The translations under genes were made by a program, and so were the position numbers. From assembly GCF_900130015.1 (NCBI RefSeq), contig NZ_FQXS01000002.1, positions 124,001 to 188,000 on the forward strand: 64,000 nt of DNA. Reading direction: 5' to 3'. The stretch comes from Desulfofustis glycolicus DSM 9705. Its GTDB lineage: Bacteria > Desulfobacterota > Desulfobulbia > Desulfobulbales > Desulfocapsaceae. Shown here in pieces: positions 40,299-52,238 of the stretch. Below the pieces are notes generated by a model. The model searched no databases, had not been told where the DNA came from, and saw only the letters and a list, made by a program, of their open reading frames with translations. Numbering within the stretch: the first letter of the stretch is position 1; every line of letters starts with the position of its first letter.

Positions 40299-40727
40299 TC
40301 ATATCCGTCGAGAAGCCTGCGGGCCGCTCACAGCCGCCAGAGCGGCCAGAGCCCGCCCAGCCTGATCGGCCGGTACGAAGAGGTGGTCGTGATACATGGC
40401 GGCAACCACGTTGACGCTGATCCCGCGCCTGGCCAGTTTTGTCGACACCGCCGCGGTCAAGCCTACGCCGGTCAGGCTCGAATGAACCGTCAGCGTGATA
40501 CAGCAAAACACAGAACTATACGCGATGTGAGCCTCTTTTGCACACCGTTCGGGAACCACCAGGGTCAAGCCCTCTTCCTCCTGAAAGCTTGCCACCGGCG
40601 CCAGCTCTGCGCCGTCGCCATAGCTCCCGTGCGGCAGAGAATAAAAGACATATTTCTCCGCCAACAGGCGCGGCGCCAAATCCGCCAGCAACCGGGACAG
40701 CTCGGTTTCTCCTTGCTTTGTTGACAT
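40299..40727 (-). CDS. ACT domain protein
   Basis: A 142-residue protein with tandem small regulatory domains of the ACT_3/ACT_7 type: EEEGLTLVVPERCA and SSLTGVGLTAAVSTKLARRGISVNVVAAMYHDHLFVP. Such proteins are usually stand-alone and may bind amino acids; the ligand is unknown. The start at 40727 follows AAGGAGAG; a longer frame to 40784 is not needed. Confidence 0.8.
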   Translation of the reverse strand: MSTKQGETELSRLLADLAPRLLAEKYVFYSLPHGSYGDGAELAPVASFQEEEGLTLVVPERCAKEAHIAYSSVFCCITLTVHSSLTGVGLTAAVSTKLARRGISVNVVAAMYHDHLFVPADQAGRALAALAAVSGPQASRRI

Positions 40728-40796
40728 GCATCTCTCCTTGATGAACCGTTTCGGGTACCACAACAAAAGCTCGCCCGGCCGCACTATGTGTCGTCG

Positions 40797-42011
40797 TTAA
40801 ACAAAGGCCAGCCAGCCCAGCAAAATACCGATGGACACGAGGGTCACCGGTATGCCGACAGCCGCATGCTGAACGAGAGAGATGCGGATCCGGTAGCGCG
40901 CCGCCTGTTCTACGACGATCAAATTGGCAATACTGCCGAGCAAGAACAGGTTTCCGGCAAAGGTGCTCGAAACCGCCAGCACATACCATTGCTCCGGTAT
41001 GGACGAATCGAGAAAGCCGAGTAATAACATGACTGCCGGCACATTGCTGAACAGATTACTGAGCACTACGGAAAAAGCTGTCAGCACGGACGGTTCGACG
41101 AGATCCACCCCGACCCGGGAAAACCATGCCACGCTGGCGTCTAGGTGTCCACTCTGCGTGACCCCGTGAACAAGGACAAACAGGGCACAGAACAGGGTGA
41201 TCAGGTGCCAGTCGACCAGGCCGGTAATATCCCTGGTCTTCATCTTCCGACTGCAGAGCAGCAGTCCGGCCACCCCGATGGCCGAAATCTCCCGCGGCAC
41301 CGGAGTCAGGAATAAAACGACCAACACAGCCACGGCCAGCAGCCCCTTGCTACTCTGCCAGCGGTCGAAGGGTTGGCCCGGTTCACGACTCGTTTCCACC
41401 ACCACTAAATCCCCATGGAGTCGGCGGCGGAAAAACAGGAGAATGAGCAGGTATGCCGACGCCAGGGCGAGCAAGGACGGCGGCGCACACCAGATGAAAT
41501 ACGCGAAAAAATCGAGCTGTGCGGTCTGACCGATGAGCATGTTCTGAGGGTTACCGATGAGCGTCGCGGCAGACCCGATATTGCTCGCCACCGCCAGTCC
41601 GACAAGAAACGGCACGGGGTTGAGTCTGGCTGCGAGCAGGGCCAACGCCAGAACAGGTGTCAGTGCAAAACAGACGATGTCGTTAGCCAGCAGAGCCGAG
41701 AGCAGACCGCTCACCAGCATGATTGTCAGCAAAAACAGCTTTGGATGGATGGAAAGCGGTACGAGGCGGTGGGCAACCCAGGTATAAAAGCCGCCGAGGC
41801 GCAGTTGGGCGGAAACGATCATCAACGAATAGAGCAAGAGAACGGTCGGCAAATCAATGGCGAGAAACGCTTCATGGGGCGTCATTACCTGAAACACGAC
41901 CATGGCGATGGCCCCGAGAAGGGCAACTCCGACACGATCGATGAGCAATCCGGGCACCTTGCCGAGAGCAATGCCAAGATAGGCGAAACAGAAGATGATC
42001 ACCGCTATCAT
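40797..42011 (-). CDS. SLC13/ArsB-type anion permease
   Basis: A 404-residue membrane protein with about eleven hydrophobic segments. It has the paired Asn motifs of the ion transporter superfamily: NIGSAATLIGNPQNMLIG (about residue 140) and LSNLFSNVPAVMLLLG plus GNLFLLGSIANLIVVEQA near the C-terminus. These are typical of ArsB/NhaD/SLC13 proteins. Substrate may be arsenite, sulfate or a dicarboxylate. No ars genes are adjacent. Confidence 0.8.
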   Translation of the reverse strand: MIAVIIFCFAYLGIALGKVPGLLIDRVGVALLGAIAMVVFQVMTPHEAFLAIDLPTVLLLYSLMIVSAQLRLGGFYTWVAHRLVPLSIHPKLFLLTIMLVSGLLSALLANDIVCFALTPVLALALLAARLNPVPFLVGLAVASNIGSAATLIGNPQNMLIGQTAQLDFFAYFIWCAPPSLLALASAYLLILLFFRRRLHGDLVVVETSREPGQPFDRWQSSKGLLAVAVLVVLFLTPVPREISAIGVAGLLLCSRKMKTRDITGLVDWHLITLFCALFVLVHGVTQSGHLDASVAWFSRVGVDLVEPSVLTAFSVVLSNLFSNVPAVMLLLGFLDSSIPEQWYVLAVSSTFAGNLFLLGSIANLIVVEQAARYRIRISLVQHAAVGIPVTLVSIGILLGWLAFV

Positions 42012-42072
42012 AACGCTTCGCCAAGCCCAAAGAATAGTATCAGCACGAGCACGTTACGCATCTTGCCGCCGC

Positions 42073-43167
42073 TCACGAGAGCTTCGGGCCACCGATCTGT
42101 TGATCCCGACAAACGATCAGGTCGTAGAGTCGTCGGTCGAAACAAACCAACGGATCAATAATCTTCATGATCTCCGGGGTGTCGCAGTCGAAGAGATGGT
42201 AGCGCTGCGAGCGGTTGGAGCGAGGGGTCTGCTGTTGGGCAGGCAGGCCGAGATGACGGCAGAAGCGGTCCTGAAAGTGATGGTAGTACTCGGTCAATCC
42301 GATTGCCGTGAAACGCTCGACGGTCTCAACCGCTTGCCGATAATCTGCCTCTGTCACTCGTTCGGGGCGGTGGTCGAGAAAATAGCGGGTCTGGATATTG
42401 TCGAAGAAATCACATTGATAGCCGGACAAGTCGGCGACAAAGCGCTGCAACTGGTCCGTGTCGGAAAAATCGATCGCAGCCAGCCGAGTCCCCATCGCCC
42501 TGATCGTGTCGTTGTGGCGAAACAGAAAGTGGTGCTCATGCTCGGCATCGGTATGAACCCGGCGAACGTAGTTGAGATGGCTGTGCAGGTGAGCAACGGG
42601 TTCTCTGAGAAGAGCGTAGAGATCATAGTGCGCCGGTTCGATCACCTCGACAATCTCACGCCAGGGCAGGTGTCCGGACAAAAAGCGGGCCCGCACCGTT
42701 ATCTGTCGACGCTGCTGCTGAGCCAACCGTTCGATGTGGGTGAAGTACTCGCTGCCGGCGAAACACTGCCGGACAAACGCGTTGAACGACGTACCGGCCG
42801 TTTTCGGGATATGCATGAAAAATATCGGCCGCCCGGGAATCGGCGCAAGGAGCGGCAATTCACGACAGTCGAGGCTGACCAGCGGCCGTGAGCTGGAATC
42901 GAAATAAAGGTGCAGCGCGCTATATCGTCTTGGATCGAAATCGGCCGGGAAGCTGAAATCAAAGCCGCAGCACCCGCTCGGATGCAGCCCCTGCTCTTTC
43001 AGGTCACGTCGGTATTCGCGACAGGAGAACGTCCCGAGATCATGTCCGTCAGCCGCCACCCTGACGGCGACCGGGCGATTCGTGAAGATGCGGTGAAAAC
43101 TCCAGCCGCTGATGAAACGACCGTTGATTCGATCGATGGCATAGCGATAGAGTTTCTCGGCAAACAT
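42073..43167 (-). CDS. Sulfotransferase family protein with N-terminal module
   Basis: A 364-residue protein. Residues about 120-300 match sulfotransferase family 2: FMHIPKTAGTSFNAFVRQ is the PAPS 5'-phosphosulfate loop, and ALLREPVAHLHSHLNYV is the 3'-phosphate region with the Arg-Glu-Pro signature. Residues about 1-100 form a separate beta module (ISGWSFHRIF, YRRDLKEQGLHPSGCCGFDFSFP) like those next to glycan-modifying enzymes. It probably sulfates a surface glycan, but the substrate is unknown. No glycan cluster surrounds it. Confidence 0.75.
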   Translation of the reverse strand: MFAEKLYRYAIDRINGRFISGWSFHRIFTNRPVAVRVAADGHDLGTFSCREYRRDLKEQGLHPSGCCGFDFSFPADFDPRRYSALHLYFDSSSRPLVSLDCRELPLLAPIPGRPIFFMHIPKTAGTSFNAFVRQCFAGSEYFTHIERLAQQQRRQITVRARFLSGHLPWREIVEVIEPAHYDLYALLREPVAHLHSHLNYVRRVHTDAEHEHHFLFRHNDTIRAMGTRLAAIDFSDTDQLQRFVADLSGYQCDFFDNIQTRYFLDHRPERVTEADYRQAVETVERFTAIGLTEYYHHFQDRFCRHLGLPAQQQTPRSNRSQRYHLFDCDTPEIMKIIDPLVCFDRRLYDLIVCRDQQIGGPKLS

Positions 43168-43378
43168 GGTTATTCCCGCTGAGTCGCTGCCGATACGAAT
43201 GGCCGCTCACGCCGACGGCCGATCGTCATCAACGTTGCGGCCCTGTGGCTGCCTTGTATAAGCTGAGTTCCAGTCCACGGTCACAGCCGATGTCAACCAC
43301 TGACCGGCAGACAGAGCGTTTCACCTGCAAGGACCTGCCATCCTCGCCCGCCCCAGAGGCTGACCGAAGCTGCCGCTT

Positions 43379-44860
43379 TCACGGCAACTTCTTGTTCTTG
43401 AGATCTCGATAGACCAGCGACGAGACCTTTCTGATGACATTGCCCCGGGTCAGCATCCAATTGCCATAATCCTTGGCCCGGCTCTCCCGCTCTATGACGC
43501 CGATCAGGGCATAGGGGTAGCGCCTGCCGTTCTTGCCGCGTAGCACGATAATACCCATGTCGCCGCAGAGATGCGCCGTCGAACCGCTCTTACTATAGAC
43601 CAGCGTCCCTTTCGGGATCGGTGTGCCGTGATAGAGCCGGTTTCGTTTGGGGAGCGACATCAGGCGACGAATCTCTTTGCTGTAGGGCAAGCGATCTTCC
43701 CACAATTCTTTGAGAAAGCGCACATAGTCGGACGGCGAGGCACTGTTGCGATAGGTTTTCCCTCCGGCCGGAATATATTCGACAATGCTGGTATTTTTGA
43801 AAATAGCTCCGTATTCCGCTTTGAGCAGTCGATCGATTTTCTCCGGACCGCCAGCAGCCCTCATGATCCAATTGGTGGCACTATTGTTGCTGCGCTGGAT
43901 CATCAATTCCATGTTGCGTCGACTCTTCGGACCGTAGGGGATTTCCTTGCGTGCCGCCTGATGGAAAAAAGCGAGTGCGACAAAGGGCTTGATCATGCTG
44001 GCCGCCTGAAACGTCTGATCGCCATTGATCTCGGCCAGGGTCCGGTCGTTGGCCAGGTCGTAGACCATCCAGCCGGTCCGTTCTTCGCTGAGCAGTTTTC
44101 CCTGCCGGCGAATATCGTTAATCAACTCCTCGATCGACTGGGAGAGCGCGCTGTCCGTTACCACCGACAGTGTCGGCTGCCGTGGCTGGACCGGTTGTTT
44201 GTAAACAGTTTCAATAACCAATTTCTCCGGCGGCGGTTCGACGCTCTGGTCATCGAGCAGGCTCGCCTCGCCGAAGACCACCGGGTTATTGTTCTCGGCA
44301 ATTATCGTCGTCGAAATTTTGTAACGTCTCAACATCTTTGCATGTTTCTTCGCCACTGCATAGGTCGAGCTTCGGTCCCCACGACGGCGATAGATCAACG
44401 TGTAGTTGCCGGCACCGGTCTGTTCGATAAACAGGTTGCTGCCAACCTCGGTGCCAAGGACCCGATAGATCGTGTCATAAACCTTTTTCAGCGCATCGAG
44501 ATTGGGGCCGAGACCGTAACTGACGTTGAACAACTCGTCGTAATCGTTGTCTTCGATGGCCAGACATTCGGAAAAGTCGGCATTGCGCAGGATCTCACTG
44601 TGCTGGACCATGATCTTTGCCGAACTGAGCGCTGTGCCGTTATGATCGTAGATTACCCCGAAGCGGCCGTCTTCATGCCGAACGATGCGCAACTGACGGG
44701 CCACCTCATCGCCGAGCAATTCGGCCAGCTGGCTCTGGTAATCAAGGACGTTGTCGAGATTATCGTCCCAGACATAGAGAACATCATAAGCCGGTGCGGC
44801 CAGACCGGGGCGGATGGACGACAGGCAGAAGATCAGGGCGATGAAAAAGAAGCGAAACAT
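43379..44860 (-). CDS. Exported class A beta-lactamase-fold serine hydrolase with duplicated N-terminal domain
   Basis: A 493-residue protein with signal peptide (1-21). Residues about 25-205 hold two similar 75-80 residue units. Compare LAELLGDEVARQLRIVRHEDGRFGVIYD with IYRVLGTEVGSNLFIEQTGAGNYTLIYR, and the later AIEDNDYDE with AENNNPVVF. Residues about 245-485 are penicillin-binding fold: Ser288-x-x-Lys291 (SMIK), Ser324-Asn325-Asn326, and KSGST near 428. It may be a peptidoglycan hydrolase, carboxypeptidase or beta-lactamase. Divergent from the VanY-like gene. Confidence 0.78.
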   Translation of the reverse strand: MFRFFFIALIFCLSSIRPGLAAPAYDVLYVWDDNLDNVLDYQSQLAELLGDEVARQLRIVRHEDGRFGVIYDHNGTALSSAKIMVQHSEILRNADFSECLAIEDNDYDELFNVSYGLGPNLDALKKVYDTIYRVLGTEVGSNLFIEQTGAGNYTLIYRRRGDRSSTYAVAKKHAKMLRRYKISTTIIAENNNPVVFGEASLLDDQSVEPPPEKLVIETVYKQPVQPRQPTLSVVTDSALSQSIEELINDIRRQGKLLSEERTGWMVYDLANDRTLAEINGDQTFQAASMIKPFVALAFFHQAARKEIPYGPKSRRNMELMIQRSNNSATNWIMRAAGGPEKIDRLLKAEYGAIFKNTSIVEYIPAGGKTYRNSASPSDYVRFLKELWEDRLPYSKEIRRLMSLPKRNRLYHGTPIPKGTLVYSKSGSTAHLCGDMGIIVLRGKNGRRYPYALIGVIERESRAKDYGNWMLTRGNVIRKVSSLVYRDLKNKKLP

Positions 44861-45080
44861 CGGTACGAATAGCGGGCAGCGGTTAACGTTTGGGGTTCGT
44901 TCAGCACGGTTGTCTTCCTGTGACAGCGAGCTACTATAACAGAAGGAGCTATCAATCTCTGTAAAAAATCACCAGGGCTGCCATTGCCGAACAAGGGTGT
45001 CGGGTTACGAGCGCCAAACAACCTGCCGACGACCGAAACGGTACTTGCCGACTGCCGGCACCTCTGGTACATCTGGACGC

Positions 45081-45803
45081 ATGAACAGAGACACCGCTCG
45101 TCGACGATTATCGCCCCCTGTCACCCATCGTTTGGTGCGCCCGTTTCTTCAGCCGGCCCGGCTGCTCGCCGGTGCCATTATCGCCGGTTTTCTGGCGGTA
45201 TCTTCGGCAGCACACGCAGACCGGTCCGACCGAGCGACACCGGCAGGCCCTGCTGCAACACAGCACCACAGGGCCTCACCGACCGGAGTAACGGAACGGG
45301 AGATCGTGGTCATCGACGGGTTTTACTACATCGTCCCGGCTCCGTGGGCAGGCAACAAAATCGAGGCACCGGCGCTGTCCTCCGATTCGTTTCGCCAGGT
45401 TCCTGCCGAACTCACCTACAACCGGACAAATATCTACGTCCATTCGATTGCGTTGCCGCCATTACTGGCTATGCTCGACCGCGCCCGCGAGGACGGTGTG
45501 GAACTGCTTGTCGAATCAGGCTATCGCAGCGAGCGGTATCAACGGACGATCTTCAAGCGAATGATGGCCCAGGGACGGATTTTTACTGATATCATTCGCT
45601 ACGTAGCCCCGCCCGGCTATTCCCAGCATGCACTCGGCACCGCAGTAGACTTTCACCCGAGCAACTGGCGATTCGCCGACACCCGGGCCTATGCCTGGTT
45701 GCAGGAGAACGCAGCCGCCTTCTCCTTCAAAGAAACTTACTCGCGGAGTAACAAACGCAACATGCCCTGGGAAGCGTGGCACTGGAATTATTGCGGGAAA
45801 TAA
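45081..45803 (+). CDS. D-alanyl-D-alanine carboxypeptidase, VanY/M15 family
   Basis: A 240-residue M15B peptidase. A signal or anchor segment covers about residues 20-45. The catalytic fold follows with ESGYRSERYQRTIF, the zinc motif YSQHALGTAVDFH and the last ligand in WHWNY. It trims D-Ala from peptidoglycan stem peptides in the periplasm. The start at 45081 is tentative (no good ribosome site); an in-frame GTG at 44997 would add 28 residues. The neighbouring serine hydrolase suggests a shared cell-wall role. Confidence 0.8.
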   Translation: MNRDTARRRLSPPVTHRLVRPFLQPARLLAGAIIAGFLAVSSAAHADRSDRATPAGPAATQHHRASPTGVTEREIVVIDGFYYIVPAPWAGNKIEAPALSSDSFRQVPAELTYNRTNIYVHSIALPPLLAMLDRAREDGVELLVESGYRSERYQRTIFKRMMAQGRIFTDIIRYVAPPGYSQHALGTAVDFHPSNWRFADTRAYAWLQENAAAFSFKETYSRSNKRNMPWEAWHWNYCGK

Positions 45804-45895
45804 AGCGCGGTGACCGACGGGCACCGGCCTCGCCGATCATCGGCGTCAACCCGTTCACCGGCCGGCACCGGGAGGAGAGATGACCGCATACCGGT

Positions 45896-46627
45896 TTATG
45901 GACGCGTTGCTGCCGTTTCCTTTGAAATGAGACGATTCAGCAACGATTCGACATAGGCCAGATGCTCTTCCATACTGTTCAGGGCCAGTTCCTCGTCGTG
46001 CGCCTTGATCGCGTTGACGATGGCCTGGTGCTGTTTGAAAATTTCCATTGCCTCGTCATTGACATAACAAAGGCCGACCTTTTCCTTGAGCAGGTCATAG
46101 ATGGAGAACATCAGGTGGGTTTGAATCTTGTTGTGTGACGCCTCGGCAATGGCGATATGAAATTCGGCGTCGTCGTCGGTGACGCTTTCGTGGTTATCCA
46201 GCTTATGACGCATCGACTCAAGGCTGCGTTCCAATCGTGAAATATCGGCATCGGTAGCGCGCCGAGCAGCCAGACGAGCGTTGCCCCGTTCAATGATGGT
46301 CCGCGCTTCGATCAATTCCAGCGACGTGCTCATGTCCTCCTTGAGCAGGCGGTGAAGCGGTTCGGTAATGTTGCTCGGCACCAGGGACCTGACCCTGGTT
46401 CGCTGCCGCTGAGCCATTTTCACAAAGCCCATGGTAGACAGCGCGTTGAGCGCTTCGCGCAAGGTCGGCCGGCTGACGTTGAAGACCTTCATCAATTCTC
46501 GTTCCGGCGGCAACGCATCGCCCGGTTTCAACTTGCCGCTGGCGATCAGGGTTTTGACCTGATCGATTATTTGCGCGGACACCTTCTTTTGTTCAATTGC
46601 CCGAAATACGTTGTCTTCCATGGTCAT
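45896..46627 (-). CDS. FadR-subfamily GntR transcriptional regulator (GlcC/LldR/PdhR-like)
   Basis: A 243-residue regulator. A winged helix covers residues about 10-75 (IASGKLKPGDALPPERELMKVFNVSRPTLREALNALSTMGFV). An FCD effector domain covers about 95-225 with metal-type residues in DDDAEFHIAIAEASHN and later His. Relatives sense pyruvate, lactate or glycolate and bind TGGT-N3-ACCA palindromes. Such palindromes occur at three promoters here (59504, 60091, 50490). Position at the end of the glycolate/pyruvate block makes it the likely local regulator; effector and sign of control are unknown. Confidence 0.88.
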   Translation of the reverse strand: MTMEDNVFRAIEQKKVSAQIIDQVKTLIASGKLKPGDALPPERELMKVFNVSRPTLREALNALSTMGFVKMAQRQRTRVRSLVPSNITEPLHRLLKEDMSTSLELIEARTIIERGNARLAARRATDADISRLERSLESMRHKLDNHESVTDDDAEFHIAIAEASHNKIQTHLMFSIYDLLKEKVGLCYVNDEAMEIFKQHQAIVNAIKAHDEELALNSMEEHLAYVESLLNRLISKETAATRP

Positions 46628-46657
46628 TTTTTCACCGGTGAACAGGTAAAGAAAACG

Positions 46658-46697
46658 GGGACAGAGCTATTTGCCCTAAGGAAAATAGCTCTGTCCC
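46658..46697. repeat. REP-like palindrome, copy 3
   Basis: GGGACAGAGCTATTT and AAATAGCTCTGTCCC form a perfect 15-base inverted repeat around a 10-base loop, upstream of the GntR regulator. On the plus strand a run of seven Ts follows 3 bases later; on the minus strand CCCCGTTTTCTTT follows. It could act as a terminator between PFOR and the regulator as well as being a dispersed element. Confidence 0.65.
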
Positions 46698-46761
46698 TAC
46701 TTTTTTTACACGCTCTCTATTCTTGAAGGAGCCTTGATAGTAACGAATTGTCTGCCAGCTG

Positions 46762-46793
46762 CGGTGAACGAGGAGAAAGCCCCTCGTTCACCG
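46762..46793 (-). terminator. Hairpin after the PFOR gene
   Basis: CGGTGAACGAGG and CCTCGTTCACCG form a 12-base perfect stem with an 8-base loop, 14 bases past the PFOR stop. There is no T-run on the minus strand, so it may be a stability hairpin rather than a strict rho-independent terminator. Confidence 0.5.
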
Positions 46794-46806
46794 AATCCTT
46801 CACGTG

Positions 46807-50355
<3,549 letters not shown>

Positions 50356-50489
50356 TCATTCGCGCTTTTCCGCTCCACAAACTCGGGAAGAAAAGGCGAA
50401 CAATAAGCGCGGTGCCCGCCGCTTCAGCGCGGCAGCGACAACATCACGCCCGGTGCCGTACCGCCTGGAAGCTACGGCCGGCCGGTATC

Positions 50490-50500
50490 TGGACTGACCA
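50490..50500. promoter_or_regulatory. Candidate FadR-type operator at the PFOR promoter
   Basis: On the minus strand TGGTCAGTCCA, one mismatch from TGGT-N3-ACCA. It lies about 10 bases downstream of the PFOR -10 box, so it would cover the start of transcription. It is weaker than the sites at 59504 and 60091. Confidence 0.45.
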
Positions 50501-50510
50501 AGGCTCAAAC

Positions 50511-50539
50511 ACTGTATAAAAGATTGCTCGCTTTGGCAA
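50511..50539 (-). promoter_or_regulatory. Sigma-70-type promoter for PFOR
   Basis: TTGCCA (50534-50539) and TACAGT (50511-50516) on the minus strand with 17-base spacing. The transcript would carry a leader of about 175 bases before the PFOR start. The remaining gap to 50603 shows no gene. Confidence 0.5.
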
Positions 50540-50603
50540 GCGCATACTCCTACAAAGTCACGTTAATTTTTGATCCTTTCTATCAGAAGACTGAATAACG
50601 CTC

Positions 50604-50745
50604 GGGAACCTTGAAAAATTGTCATTTCGTCCAATCTCATCGTTGTTCAATCAAATTTTATCCTCGGAATATCATCTATGCCTGCGGTAAAAATTTTCTT
50701 GCTCGCCTCGATTTTTAACGAAATTCTGAATTTTTCAAGCTCCCC
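50604..50745 (+). repeat. MITE-like element, copy 3
   Basis: 142 bases with the same ends as copy 2 and about 90% identity to it by hand alignment (roughly 13 substitutions and 2 single-base gaps). It lies between the stop of glcF and the PFOR promoter, splitting the leftward gene block. Confidence 0.8.
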
Positions 50746-50771
50746 GTTCAATGTCACCGACAGGGAGCATT

Positions 50772-50810
50772 CCGGCCGCACGACGAGGAGAGGTGGTAAC
50801 GTGCGGCCGG
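50772..50810 (-). terminator. Hairpin after glcF
   Basis: CCGGCCGCACG and CGTGCGGCCGG form an 11-base GC-rich perfect stem with a 17-base loop, just downstream of the glcF stop. No T-run follows on the minus strand. It may end or stabilise the long leftward transcript. Confidence 0.4.
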
Positions 50811-50825
50811 TGATCGGGCGGTTGC

Positions 50826-52166
50826 CTATTGTTGTCGTGCTTTCAATTGTTCCTGGTAATCGAGCATTTCGGAGATATGAAACACCTTGGTCTTCATGCC
50901 ATGCCGCTTGATGCCATAGGCAAGCTGAATCATGCAGGCCGGGCAGCTGGTCACCAGAATATCGGCATCGGTATCTTTCAGGTTTTTCATTTTCCGATCG
51001 AGCACCTTCTGCGACAGATCATAGTGAGTCAGCGCATAGGAACCGGCCCCGCCACAGCACCAATCGGCCTCGGCCATCTCCTTGAAGGTGACGCCGGGAA
51101 GGTTTTTCAGAATTCCCCGGCTCTCATCCTTGATTCCCTGACCCCGCACGGCATGGCAGGGGTCATGATAGGTAACGATTACCGAGCCTTTGCCTGTGCC
51201 CGTTAGCTGCTGCGGTGCGCTTGCATGGGCGTCATGATAGCTACCGGCAGCCTCATCGGAGCTTTTTTTTCCGTCCTGCTCATCGGCATAGAGGAACTCG
51301 ACCACATCTTTGATCATCGGCAATTCCTTATTGGCCCGGGCGGCGTCACGTTCATCGTCTTTGAAGATTTTCGGGTATTTTTTCAAAAACGAGGCGCAGC
51401 TCGAACAATCCGTGACGATCAGATCGACATCGAGTTTTTCAAAAACGTCGAGATTCTTGCGCGCAAGCAGTTTGGTATTGCCAAGATCGCCGTACGTATA
51501 GGGCGGCAGGCCACAGCAGCAATTGTCCATCACGGTGACCGATTTTGCCTTGGTCTTTAAGACCTCAAACGTTGCCTTGCCGGCCTGAACCTGAATGACG
51601 TCCATGCCGCAGCCAACAAAATAGCCGATCTTCAGTTTGTCGCCGGTTCCCGGATAAACGCCCGGTTTAACGGTGCCGCGAAACGAAGACATCGGCAACT
51701 TGTCGACCATTCCTTCGGCTTTCGGCAAATCCCGACCGAAGATTCGCAGCAGTCCAAGTGCGTTGGCCACCTTGGAAGCACCGGAATTCTTGCCGAGCGC
51801 CACCGCGCGGGCAGCAACATGGAGGCGTTTCGGGTAGGGCAGCAGATGCTCAAACAACAGTCGGTGAGCCGGCTTTTTACCGATTTTGTCCAGGTATTCG
51901 GCCCGAGCATTGAGCACCAGATCGGTGGTCGGTATCTTGCCGAAGCAGTTGGTAGTGCAGGCACCACAGCCGAGACAGGTAAAGAGCGGGTCTTCCAGCT
52001 CTTCATTCCATTCCACGCGTTTTTCGATGATACCGCGCAGGAGCGCCAGGCGGCCCCGAGCCACCCCGCTTTCGTGACCGGTTGTCCGAAAAATCGGGCA
52101 GGCAACATGACAGAAACCGCATTTATTGCACTTGGCTATGTCATCGTAATAGGCTGATACAGTCAT
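50826..52166 (-). CDS. glcF: Glycolate oxidase Fe-S subunit, GlcF-like
   Basis: A 446-residue Fe-S protein. Two N-terminal [4Fe-4S] motifs occur: CNKCGFCHVACP (from Cys13) and CLGCGACTTNCF (about residue 65). Two CCG (cysteine-rich) domains follow: GCGMDV with NCCCGLPPY and CSSC, then HDPCHAVRGQ with DWCCGGAGSY and CPAC. It passes electrons from the flavoprotein subunit to the membrane or a soluble carrier; no membrane segment is visible. It follows the GlcD-GlcE fusion by 72 bases. A D-lactate dehydrogenase partner would look similar, but the neighbouring malyl-CoA genes favour glycolate. Confidence 0.85.
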   Translation of the reverse strand: MTVSAYYDDIAKCNKCGFCHVACPIFRTTGHESGVARGRLALLRGIIEKRVEWNEELEDPLFTCLGCGACTTNCFGKIPTTDLVLNARAEYLDKIGKKPAHRLLFEHLLPYPKRLHVAARAVALGKNSGASKVANALGLLRIFGRDLPKAEGMVDKLPMSSFRGTVKPGVYPGTGDKLKIGYFVGCGMDVIQVQAGKATFEVLKTKAKSVTVMDNCCCGLPPYTYGDLGNTKLLARKNLDVFEKLDVDLIVTDCSSCASFLKKYPKIFKDDERDAARANKELPMIKDVVEFLYADEQDGKKSSDEAAGSYHDAHASAPQQLTGTGKGSVIVTYHDPCHAVRGQGIKDESRGILKNLPGVTFKEMAEADWCCGGAGSYALTHYDLSQKVLDRKMKNLKDTDADILVTSCPACMIQLAYGIKRHGMKTKVFHISEMLDYQEQLKARQQ

Positions 52167-52238
52167 AATTACAAACCTCTTAGTGGTTTTATCGCTTCAC
52201 AGTTTCCGGCCGATCAGTAACCTGATATGCCGCTTGCA

